Positions 22,520-33,300 of a stretch of DNA of 64,000 bases are shown here, piece by piece. Under the pieces are notes generated by a model. It did no database searches and was not told the origin of the DNA. It saw only the letters and a list, made by a program, of their open reading frames with translations. Source of the stretch: Arion vulgaris (lineage: Eukaryota > Mollusca > Gastropoda > Stylommatophora > Arionidae). Position 1 is the first letter of the stretch; each line of letters opens with the position of its first letter. The DNA is taken from contig CM036762.1 in NCBI GenBank assembly GCA_020796225.1, positions 16,544,786 through 16,608,785 of the forward strand, written 5' to 3'. The position numbers were made by a program, and so were the translations under genes.

Positions 22520-22830
22520 ATACTTTACTGGCATGAGTCAACTCTGATGACCTTTCTATGACCAATCAGATCTGATACCATGCTACAGTAGAACTCCAAC
22601 TGTGGTACTTTAAAGTTAAGTTTTCTGTAATATCTTACGGTTACCCATCTGTACAAATATGTGTTCTGTTGGCTAATAAGCATACACGATTCTGATGTGT
22701 CTGTCCTACATTCCGTAGGGAGTAACAGACGCACAAGGTACTCATGTTCTCTGCACAAACCACACAGATTACAAAGAGTTGCTAACTTGGTTGATAAGAA
22801 GGAACGCAAACAATATAAATATTTTATAAT
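22520..22830 (+). repeat. Unnamed repeat, family J
   Basis: About 60-70% similar by eye to 24560-24885; both end with CAAACCACACAGAT(T/C)ACAAAG, then a GAACGCAAACAA-type tail like that of SINE A. Confidence 0.65.
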
Positions 22831-23240
22831 TTTAAACATATGCTTTCACAATTTATTGAAAGAAATGATTATTATCACCGTGATCTTGTGGTACTTTGAG
22901 CATCTTTTGTTTATAAATTGTTTTAATAATCTAGCACTTGGAAGGTTCCTAATTTTGGTCAAAACATCAACAATAACAATAGATAACAAAGGATATTAGA
23001 AATAAGTCTAATACATTTGTTTATTAAATATATCACAGATTAATATTAATCTATCACCTTTTTTGGACATGTGGAATGAATCATACTTTTCTCAAACACT
23101 CAGTACAAATTTTAAATAACATTGTGGAAAAAATATTCAGGAACAAGAAGTTCGGCAACAGGACATGTTATAGTATAGCAACACATGTTTTTATTGTTAC
23201 AAGCACATATAATTAGTAAAGCAGCATATATAATTAATAG
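22831..23240. other. Intergenic, nothing recognised
   Basis: A+T-rich sequence. Confidence 0.4.
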
Positions 23241-23241
23241 T

Positions 23242-23500
23242 GAAACACGTACAAACAAAGTACTATAGTTTTACAAAAACAGAAACAGTGACGATAAACA
23301 GCACGTTTACCAACAAGGCCTTTATCAAGCAAGCGAACAAACAGGAGTGACAAATTAAAATGAAACACAAATGGACGACCAAATACAAACGTATCTAAGG
23401 AAAAGCTGGAATAAAACGAATAACGAAATAAATGTAACACAAAAACACACATAAAAACTAGAAATAGAACGGAAAAGAAACAATGCAACATCTAGAGAGC
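23242..23500 (-). mobile_element. Penelope-like terminal fragment
   Basis: Closely matches 8584-8835, including AAGGCCTTTATCAAGCAAGC and CAAATGGACGACCAAATAC. It lacks the endonuclease region and has lost bases in the hammerhead-like core. Confidence 0.8.
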
Positions 23501-23504
23501 TACG

Positions 23505-23770
23505 AAAGCATAGTGGTTAGTAAGAGCACTTGCTTCTTAGGCAAAGGGTTCAAGGATTAAATTCTCCAGTTGAAATAGGATTTTTGTCCTATCATGGAGG
23601 CTCTCAGTTTGACCCAGCCTCAATTGGGTACAAGAGAAATGCTGGAAAGTAAAGGTGGTGACTGTGATGTTGAACACATCCCTCATAGCATGCTGTTTGT
23701 AAAAAAAATGCTAGCCTAACAGTGTATTCCTTAGTAGAACCTCATTGTATTCAAATGGGTTCTTCACTTT
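23505..23770 (+). repeat. tRNA-like SINE C
   Basis: Head AGCATAGTGGTTAGTAAGAG with GGGTTCAAGGATTAAATTC as a box-B region, then GGCTCTCAGTTTGACCCAGC and ATTGGGTAC. Confidence 0.75.
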
Positions 23771-24049
23771 ATTTTACATGTAATTTATAGAGAAGGCACT
23801 TGTAATTAATAGAAGAGTACATACAATTAGTGGAACAGCACTGGATTATCAGGTGTAGGTAATGGAACAAAGTCTGTAATGAGAGGATTCATATATGTAA
23901 ACAGGGGAAAAACACATGTAATTAAAGAAACCTCACATGAAACAGAAACACTCTATGGCCCACACAGCTGGGAAGATAATGGATGAATCTGAAACATACT
24001 TCAAGCAAAAACGAGCTGACTCTTGGTGGCTGCGTTTTGTAGAGAATTA

Positions 24050-24255
24050 AAAAAAATTTAATTTCTACAAAATATTATCACCATCTTCGAAATTACATGG
24101 AAGATCCTCGCAATGCTATGGAGTAAGAGCACTGCCGCTGAGATCTTCCTGTGTAAGAAAGGGATCAGAGCACACATGGCTACGCACCGAAGTGCAATAT
24201 TGGTGGTCCTATCTATTAACCAATCAATAACTGTACAACATAGCCATTTAATTGC
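24050..24255 (+). repeat. Unnamed repeat, family I
   Basis: Shares AATTACAT..AAGA(T/C)CCTC, GATCTTCCT and AAAGTGCAAT..TGGTCCTA with 55430-55605 and 58885-59040. Confidence 0.6.
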
Positions 24256-24559
24256 GGCAAAGAAGGTCTCATATATTAATAAATTGAACAATTTCAAAGT
24301 GATAGTTATTGTTAACAAAGGCTGTTCTAAAAATAAGTCACCGTTAAACAACATAAGTCACTGAATATTTCAATTATATCTGGATCTTAAGTTGTATCAC
24401 TGGATATCTCATTAAGAACCATATATCATACTCTATTGTTACAAGTAGCCAAAAGTATAAATTAGTCTAGTACTGGGCAAAGAGTGCAAGCTCATAATTC
24501 TGAGGGTATAGGAGACCACAACAAAATCAGATTTTATCATCAGTTTCATTAGTTAGATT

Positions 24560-24885
24560 GGTATGACTCATTCCTGATGGCCTCCCTGTGACTGGCCTCC
24601 TTGACCAATCATATCTGATATCATGTTACAATATAACTCCAGATATGGTACTTTAAAGTATGATTTTTTTCTGTTTGTAAAGTCTTACAGTTACCCATCT
24701 GTACAACTTTGTGTGCTGTTGGACAATATACATACACTTTATGAAATTTTGATGTGCCTGTCCTACATCTAGTATGGGTCCTAAGCGGCGCAACATACTC
24801 ATGTTCTCTGAGCAAACCACACAGATCACAAAGAGAGGTTAACTTTATTTGATAAGAAAGAACGCAAACAAACATTAGTTAGATA
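24560..24885 (+). repeat. Unnamed repeat, family J
   Basis: Second copy of the 22520-22830 repeat: TGGTACTTTAAAGT, GTTACCCATCTGTACAA, TCCTACATC, TACTCATGTTCTCTG, then a SINE A-like tail. Confidence 0.65.
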
Positions 24886-24889
24886 CTAG

Positions 24890-26180
24890 GCATGCTGTAT
24901 ATGAATAAATAACTATAAATCAAAAACTGCTTTTACAAAACTCAGAGTGGAGGCAGATGCACTCAACTGTAGGCTACTACTACGAAATGTCACACAAAGA
25001 ACAAACCATTATTCTCAGACTCCAAGCAGAACATATCCTTCAGGCAAATGTAAGCACTATTGGGAATATAGGGGAATGTATGGCATAAAGAGATGTCATT
25101 ACTTCAGAACTTAAGGGGCCCCAATGATGAACTAAACAGTTAATTGAAGCTATTGAACATTGACAGAAGAGCGATGATGAAGAAGAAGAGAAATGAGGTT
25201 TATTAATGGGATCTGCTACAACAAATTGCTTATTGTTTCTTTGCATGAAACTTTGTCTGACTTTTATGCTCAACAACAAAGACCTCACTTTCAGATTTCA
25301 AAACTAAAAAGCTGTACATCTAACAGATTTTCCTTTTCAAGACTTCAAATGGCTGCTTGCTTTATGGGCTTTTCATAGCAATAAAAAAAGTGGTTATTGT
25401 TTTAACAAAATAATGTTGCTTGTTTCTTTACTCCTAGTGGACCAGGGCAAAAGCTATGTTTTTACAAGCCATTTGTTTTTAGAAAAAAAAACAACACTAT
25501 TTAGAGTGGCTCCTTGTAAAAAGGTGTTCAACCCAAGGTGTACACACATAGTGTGGCGTTTGGACCACAAGGAGCAGATAACAAAATAAGAGCATTTAAC
25601 AAATTTACTAGATCCTCAAGGTGCCATGGACACAAAGAAATAAAATAATTGGAATCATAGATATAAAAAAATAGGTAAACTATAATTTTAAGAAATACAC
25701 AAAACTATGAAGGTATAATTATACATACAGTAAGAGAAGTCCTTCAGTTCTAAACTGGAGCTCAATCTATGAAGTCTATAAAGTCATCACGGCCTCAATC
25801 TTTTACTGATATCTAAAGGAGTACTGAGAGAGGCTTAAAGGACGACAGTTTTTAAAAGCATGGGAATGAATTATCACTAAAAAATACACAGGATAGCTAT
25901 AAACAAGTTAACACAAAGGATAGCTAAAAACAAGTTATATTCAGATGAGAATTTAAAAATAAGTACATTAAAAATCAAAAGTATACCGTAGACTATTGTA
26001 AGACATGCAGAAAAGTTTCTAGACATTTCAAAAAGCCCAAACAAAGTAGATAGACTGTTAATAAAACATAACCATTTGTGGACTGGTTAAAAAAAAATCC
26101 ACATCTAAATTGTATAACAGAAAATAATTCTGAAGAAAAAAAACATAATTTGGGAAATATAGCATGTGATTAAATCACTG
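24890..26180. other. Intergenic, A+T-rich
   Basis: No gene or repeat family recognised, apart from short A-runs. 25820-26100 has a slight internal repeat (GGATAGCTA..AACAAGTTA twice at 25890 and 25918). Confidence 0.4.
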
Positions 26181-26184
26181 AGAG

Positions 26185-26420
26185 GAACATCTGGCCGAAT
26201 GGATTAGAGCGCGCCTCCCATGCGGGACACTAGTGTTCAATTCACAATAAGGCCAAGAATATTTTTCTGTTGTGGGCATAAATGAAAAATCCTAACCTGA
26301 ACAGCTTTGCGGCGACTGCACTAGCCATGCGGCCATTAAATTCCTCAGGCTCTCATCCCACATGTCCTACACCGCTCTAAAAAGCGGTACTACAGGCAGT
26401 AACGACAGTGTTTTTCATTT
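26185..26420 (+). repeat. tRNA-like SINE F
   Basis: Head TGGCCGAATGGATTAGAGCG (box A-like) and AGTGTTCAATTCACAAT (box B-like), then AAATCCTAACCTGAACAGC, GCCATGCGGCC and CTACAGGCAGTAACGAC before a T-rich end. Copies at 19915 and 52312. Confidence 0.78.
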
Positions 26421-26561
26421 TTTATTTTTTTATTAAATCACTGCTGTATAGTTTAATATATTATCACAGTTCATTTAGACATATGTCTACAAAAAAAAAG
26501 ATAAAAATAACATTTATCTAATTAAATTACTTCATGTATGAAATGTTAAAATGATAATTTT

Positions 26562-26870
26562 GTTTTAAAATGAAGAATCTCATAAAAACCAAGTAAAGAG
26601 CAAAATATTTGTTTATCGCCTAGTAAATATGTGATTATTCAAGTAACAAAATCTAAAACCAGCGTAATTTGTAGTGAAAACATTTTAAAAAATGAAGAAT
26701 CTCATAAAAACATGTTTTAAAATGAAGAATCTCATAAAAACATGTTTTAAAATGAAGAATCTCATAAAAACCAAGTAAAGAGCAAAATATTTGTTTATCG
26801 CTTAAATATGTGATTATTCAAGTAACAAAATCTAAAACCAGCGCAATTTGTAGTGAAAACATTTTTTAAA
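26562..26870. repeat. Local tandem duplication
   Basis: A unit of about 128 bp (AATGAAGAATCTCATAAAAA to AGTGAAAACATTTT) occurs at 26562-26692 and 26737-26865. Between them its first 30 bp, AAAATGAAGAATCTCATAAA, is repeated again. Arms are almost identical, so the event is recent or an assembly effect. Confidence 0.85.
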
Positions 26871-26922
26871 ACTTGGTCTACTCCTGGTCTGTTATGCATG
26901 AAGATTGTTCAATAAAGTGAGT

Positions 26923-26928
26923 TTTATT
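26923..26928 (-). terminator. AK9 poly(A) signal
   Basis: AATAAA on the minus strand, about 250 nt past the AK9 stop, with GT-rich sequence beyond. The intervening 3' UTR (26929-27176) is A+T-rich and has no repeat that I recognise. Confidence 0.6.
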
Positions 26929-27176
26929 TCTCTAAGCAATAAGTATCGAATGCTACATTAACTTGTAGCATTATTGCCTGGTAATATGTGTCCTATTTAA
27001 TATATAACCACATACTGGACTTTCTTTACTGTTTAACAAGTTCTTTGAATATGTTTACAGACTAAATCAATATATATCTATATAAATATATATTTATATT
27101 TGGTCTAAATTTAGTTCATTTTTTAAGTGGTCAGGACTGCATGGCTAAAATTTTTATAATCAGTACAAAAGAAATT

Positions 27177-27385
27177 CTATTTTAACCATGTGGGAGTTGG
27201 CTCCACACCTCTGAGGGCAAAAAACATCTCCAGTTTGGTATCAAAGTCTTTGGTCTTTCATTGAGGTCACGGTATCTGACAGTCATGTTGTTTCCTAGAT
27301 ATTTTATAAGTTCACAAGTTTCTTGAAACTGCTGCAACTTTTGCTTGTACTTTTGGGATGTAAGGAGATGATTTTGGATTAAATG
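27177..27385 (-). CDS. AK9: AK9 exon q, C-terminus, frame shifted internally
   Basis: Acceptor TTCTTTCCAG. From CAT the frame reads HLIQNHLLTSQKYKQKLQQF, CELIKYLGNNMTVRYRDLNE and RP; after that the conserved end DFDTKLEMFFALRGVEP, TPTWLK and TAG (27177-27179) is in the next frame. Taken literally, the upstream frame stops at TAA 27182-27184. Exit phase 1 of exon p plus 209 nt is divisible by three, so two compensating single-base changes (one at the exon p donor or an unseen tiny exon, one in the A-run at ACCAAAGAC) would explain everything. Confidence 0.85.
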
Positions 27386-30300
27386 CTGGAAAGAAGAAAT
27401 AAAACTTCCTCAATAATTAATAGCTACATGCATTTTTTAAAATGCCTACACAAATGGACTAGATCAGTAATGTAAATCGTTTTTCTTTTCCTTCTTTTTT
27501 TTTTCTTTTCTCTGATCCTGTTTTGCCTTACAGCGACAGGTTAAGAAGAGATATCTAAAATGGGCCCTTGTGTGCGCTCATAGATAGTGACTTTCGTCGC
27601 CTCTATTATCTCTGAGGTCCACCTTTTGCGTGGCCTGCCTTTTGCTTTGTACCCATTGTATCAGAGCAGCATTGCTCTTTGAGGAGCACTGTCTGTTGGT
27701 AATCTGCTTATGTGGCCAAACCATTTAATTTGTTGTTTCTTGATGAAGTTTAATACTGATGCTGTATCCACTATTTTCCTGATGTCTTCATTTCTCAACC
27801 GATCTCTTTCTTTCCTTTAGAAGAGAAAATATAAGTTGGAATAATAAAGGGTATAAAGGTAAAGAATTTACTTCATTGAACAGGGTTCCCCCATATGGCT
27901 CTGTCCCTCTCTGCAGAAATGGCAAGTCACCTGCAGCAAGTGTTGCACAAAGCACTAACTCCGTTACCCAGCAACAATCCTAGGGATCTCCAGAAAAAAT
28001 TGCACATGTGACTAGGTCCCATGACAGCAGTCCTGAAAACTCTCTGTTCTGTGCAAGTTGACCGGTGTCAGCAGCAGTCATTCTCAGATCATTAATGACA
28101 TCTTGCACTCATCATCTACTAGGTCTTTCTCTCATTCTTCTTCCAGGCACCATTCACTCCAAAATTATCTTCTCTAGGTACTCATGTCGTTTTATGTGTC
28201 TGAAATATTTAATTTTCCTTGAGGTTATGCTCTTTAATAGCCAACTCTCTTTAATATCAAGCTGTTGCAGAACAGAAGCATTTGTTCTTTTCTCTGTCCA
28301 TGATATTCTAAGTACTCTTCTGTAGCATTTGCATTCAAAGGCATTAATGATCTTCTCGCGCTTTGTTAATGATCCATGTCTCACAACAATATGTTGCCAG
28401 GGAAAGGTCTTCTTCTTCTTCTGCATTCGTCCGTTATGAATCAAGGCATAGCCATGGCGACTGGTGTGGGGCTTCTGGCTGATTTTTGCGTGAAAGCTTG
28501 CTTACCATTTTATTGGTTTCCTTGCCATACAGGCGGGCCTTTTCCAACTTCAGAGGTCAGGGAAGGTCAAAGTTACTACTATATAAATACCAAAATGTCA
28601 AGATTTACATAGATTTAATCAAAGTGTTTAGTTATTTTGCCTTTACTCACCTTTCAAATGATAAGCAATGTATATCAATGCTGAACGAGTGGATGATATA
28701 AACGGATATTTGGGTTTAACATTGCCTGCAGCTGTGAGTGCCTTGATCATGGCAATAGCACAAGTTTGTTCCATAAATCCAAGCATTGGAAGGTTCTGTA
28801 AAGGCATATCTTCAGGTGCAGGTGGGAGCTTGTGTGGAAGTATGAGGTTGGCATACTTCTCTGGCTGTCTGAGAACCATATATCATGTAAAGTTAAAATA
28901 ATTGAAAGAAAAATGTGGCATCTACGTTTTAAAGAAAAGATGAGTACGGAAAACACTTGTAAACAAGAAAAACAAAAAAAGCAGACAATTACTTTTTCAT
29001 GACAGAAATTTTGGTTGAAATAAAGCAAGTTTTGAGTATGCAATGCATATTTTCAAGTGTCTAGTCAACCACTAGTAACAACTGTTATAAGAAGGAGAAT
29101 ATGGGAATATGTTGGGTATACCTTGAGAAGAAATGATCAAAGAATATTAAAGCAGGCATTGAAGTGGGAGGCAAAAGGTTCAAGAAAGAGAGACGCCCTA
29201 GGGAAACCCTGAAGCGAACTTTGCTGAGAGAGGTAAGAAATATAGAACTCAGTTCCATGGAAGAGATTTTGTGTGCTGCCCAGGACAGAGCGATATGGAG
29301 AAATTAATTGTAGGTACTCTATGTAACATATATCTGTACGAGAGGAATATATATATTTATGGGTGTTTGTGGCTTAGCGGTAATGAGCTCGATCACAACC
29401 CAAGAGTACATGATTGAATCTCAGCGGCGGGCAATTTGGAAGCAAATTTGTTCCAGTGGATTTTTTTTAAAATAGACCTCAGCATTCAGAAAGCAATGGC
29501 AAACTACTGAAAGTATAAATGGTGCCTAGAAAATTGACGACACATTTACAGTGGTTGATGGAGACATCCTGTAAAGGATATGCCACAATTTCCATTTTAT
29601 ATATATATATACAGGGTGTTCAACTTAAAAGCAGCCTGTGAATGGAGCTAATCTGGCATATATGTATGGAAATGAGAAGGTTCAGTTATGACGAGTATAG
29701 GTCAAGGTTGTGTGATGGTGTGTAATTGTAGTGCGGAAGGGTCGATGAACAAATGTGATGTAGGACGAGCTAGTCAGAACTGGTTTAAATAGTAAATATA
29801 CGAGATGCAATGCGTACCTGGTAAATTTATATTTGTCCCTGGGGCTGCTTTTAAGTTGAACTCCCTGTATATATATATATATATATGATCGGTAAAACAT
29901 ACACTGACTAGTAAGGAAATATAAACTTACTTCATGAACTTCAAGAGCTTTTCCTCGCTGTCCATCATATAAACTTTTCCTTTGTATTCTACAGAAAACT
30001 GGGGATTTCCAGGAACCAGTGCTTCATACCTAGATTAAAGATATAATAGTAAATCAATCACTTGTTAACCATGCTGTGTGATTTGTATGTGATTGAGCCT
30101 AAGAGCGATTGTACGTTGTGCCAGTTATGGACCTACAAGTAGGCCAGCACATCCAATTTCCGCAATGATTTTTATTTACTACGCTAGCTTCCCTAGGTCC
30201 TACATCAGTTGCCTCTTACGACATGCCTTGTAGGTCGCAGTGGTACTATATTTTGCTTCCTTGCAGGTTCGGCACCACAAAGGCGAATAATAAAATGTTA

Positions 30301-33300
30301 AATCTGCTTTCAAATTTCAAGAAATGTTATGTAACTTTTCAACTAAACTTAAGCAAATAAATCTGGATTGAGATTGGTAGTACTAGTGAAAAAGACATGA
30401 GGGGCTGGAGAAGACCATCAGGGAAGGAGGCATACTGGCAAAGAGAAGAAGAGGAAGACCACGGAGAAGATGGATTCAGGATGTAACAGATGGTTTGAAT
30501 ATGACGGCTGCAGAGGCAGGACATCTGGCCTATGCGAGAGAGAAATTCGGAGGACTGTTGGGGTGGCAAAGTTCTTCTCAGGACAAGCTATTTGATAATG
30601 AGTGACTTCTTAAAATACAAAGGCACTTTTATTCGATACAAATAAATGCTTTAATCAATTTCAGTTTTTATTTAAAAAAATGTAAAACTGTATTCTCATA
30701 TGGAAGAGGCAGTGGTTACCGGGACCCAAATTTGGGGTGTAAAGAATAGAACCACTGTTACCTGCCATGCATGTCGTAAGAAGTGACTAAGGAGGTTTGG
30801 CTGAAATCGGATGCACGTGTCCGTTAGGGATTGCTAACCCAAACAAATGCTTGCAGAAAACAGATGCACCAGGCCGTAAGGCGCATAACATGGTGCAACG
30901 ACCTCACAATGAGGAATGGGATAACGGATTCTACGGTCGCCAATCTGCCTCGGAGATTTAGCCACTCAGTAAGAATGTCAGAACTACCATCACGAGGGTG
31001 GCCAAAACTTACTGGGGGAAGAGGTCGGCACAAAGGGGAAGCAGAAATCATAGGAATTATGTCCTACAGAACTGCCCCCAATATGCAGACTTGAGAAGAA
31101 AGAGGTGGCCCATTTACACTAGCGTCCAAGACAAACTGTATGGCGTGGTTGATAATCTGAGGCAGACGGCTGCCTTTATTAGAGAATCCGAAATCCCAAT
31201 CTAATGAGAATGCAGAAGAAGAATATGGAAGGAGGAGGTAAAAGAACTGGCTAGAGATCATCAGAATTTCAAGTGGCTGTGATGAGAATAATGTGCTGCA
31301 AAGGACATGCTATGTGAAGAGTATTTTCATAGGGTATCAATGGCCCAAGACACACTTCGGATCAATATACCTGATTACCTGCAATGTGTGTACATTTTCA
31401 AAGCCATAATCTATTTCACAAGTTCTTTGTGAAAGTCAACTCTCTGAGGTCATGTTCTTAAATTCAAATTGCAAGCTCTCAGTAAATCTGAAGCTAACAC
31501 AAAATGCAAGCAACTAATGTGGTGTCTTGAAAGCTGGAATGCTGCTTTATAAGGTATGATAAGGGTCACTTCCAAGTATATTTGTAAGAAGGGCTGGAGA
31601 TTGTGCCCAACATGTTCTTTTGTAGTGAGATTATGATCACAACACTTATGCTCATTACTGCACTGGCACAGTCAAGTGGTTGAAGCACTCGCTTCACAAT
31701 AGAAACATACAGGGATCAAAAGGCTCATGAGGTCATGGTGGTAACATGAGCCAGGGTTAGCGAGGGCGCTACCAAGACCCTGCCCCCAACCTCCACGCGG
31801 TGACCCTGGAAACAGACTCTGGTTCCGGTCTGGCTAAGAGGGGCAGGGATCGGGAGAGAAAACTACTGGTAGTGGTAGCAGTGCAATTACGGAAATACAA
31901 TAAAGATACATACAAACAAAATGCACAAATCTCCTGACCGATGTCCAACAAGATATTGCCCAAGTCACTGAACGCAAAGAAACAGCAACGAAACGTCTCA
32001 GACATGGATGAGAGGTGCATCCAGTGACCAAACGTATGCCCACGTAGGGCGAAGCTCGAAGCCCTGAGGAGGGGCAAACATTGCCAGCCCGTCGGCAAGA
32101 ATAAATAAGACAGGACCGTAACGAATAAAGTCTACCCTCGTGTTGGTGCGAGAGAAGATTGCAGCTGACCCCGCATCGGTAGCCTGGTGCAGACACATGT
32201 ACTGGGCAAGGTTTGCCGAGCACAAAAGAACAAGTTGCGTTTAGTGCATAACGAAACTACCCGCCCTGGGAAAACCGTGCAAGGTACTGTGCGATTAAAA
32301 ATTAACATCCCCGGAAGAACTGAGGTTGATGATGCCTAACGGAACTGCCAGCCTTGGGGCAACCGGGCAAGGTTCGATTGCAGTCGTAACTAACATCCCC
32401 GGAATAACTGGGGCGGGTGATGGCGGCGAGCGCAAAATCCTCAGTTACGCTGATAGCGCCGACTGAAATGACCCTCTACATTGTTTGTACTCGACCCCAT
32501 GCCAGTGCTTTCGAGGTTAATTGCAAATTGCCACGTACCAATGCGCGTCTAGAAAAGGCTGAGAATGTTCCTTCTCCGGATCAAATTCAAAATGTACGGT
32601 AAGCAAGGCCGACAATGTACAGATCAGACAGGAAGTTCGGGTCTGAACATTGGCGAAGGCCGATACTTTACACGGTGTTTTATACGAGTAAGACGCCGTC
32701 CGAGGATAAGCTTACAAACCCGACTAATATTTCTCAGTCAGAACGGGCATAAACAGCGTAACTCACTGTCCCGGCGTAGATCACAAAGCCCAAAAATACG
32801 GCAAAGCTGATCGAACCCTAGGGAAAGCTCACCCTAGTAAATCAAAAGCTGGCTGAAAACGAACACCCCACCGAGGATAAGCAACTGAGCTCAAATAGGT
32901 GCTGAAGGCTGGTGCACGTACATCACTTTCTGATGTTTGGCTGTTTATATATCACAATGAGAATGATTAAAACAGGCCTAGAATGATCGAAGAAGAAGAA
33001 GAAACATACTGAGATTGCCTTCTTGGCTAGGTATGATCCAGTTGAACTAGCTGTCGAAAGTTAGGTAACTGGCTCACGGAGTTACATAGGAAACTGGCAA
33101 GGTGGCTAACTGGCCACCTCATCTCTAAATGTTAAGGCCTAGTACTGTGAAGTCTGTCACAATTCATACAGCTACATAATTAAGTATTAAAGGATTACTG
33201 CCATCATGTGCCCAAGTGTTGGCGGAGCTCTCAAAGGGAGCAAAGAATAGTAACACTGCGACCTACATGGTTTGTCGTAGGTTCGGGTCACATACACATC

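Noticed and set aside
31834..32223. Long minus-strand open frames (up to 129 codons) in a G+C-rich stretch
   Set aside because: They lie inside the 1.29-kb noncoding retroelement, overlap in several frames and resemble no protein family; higher G+C lengthens chance ORFs.
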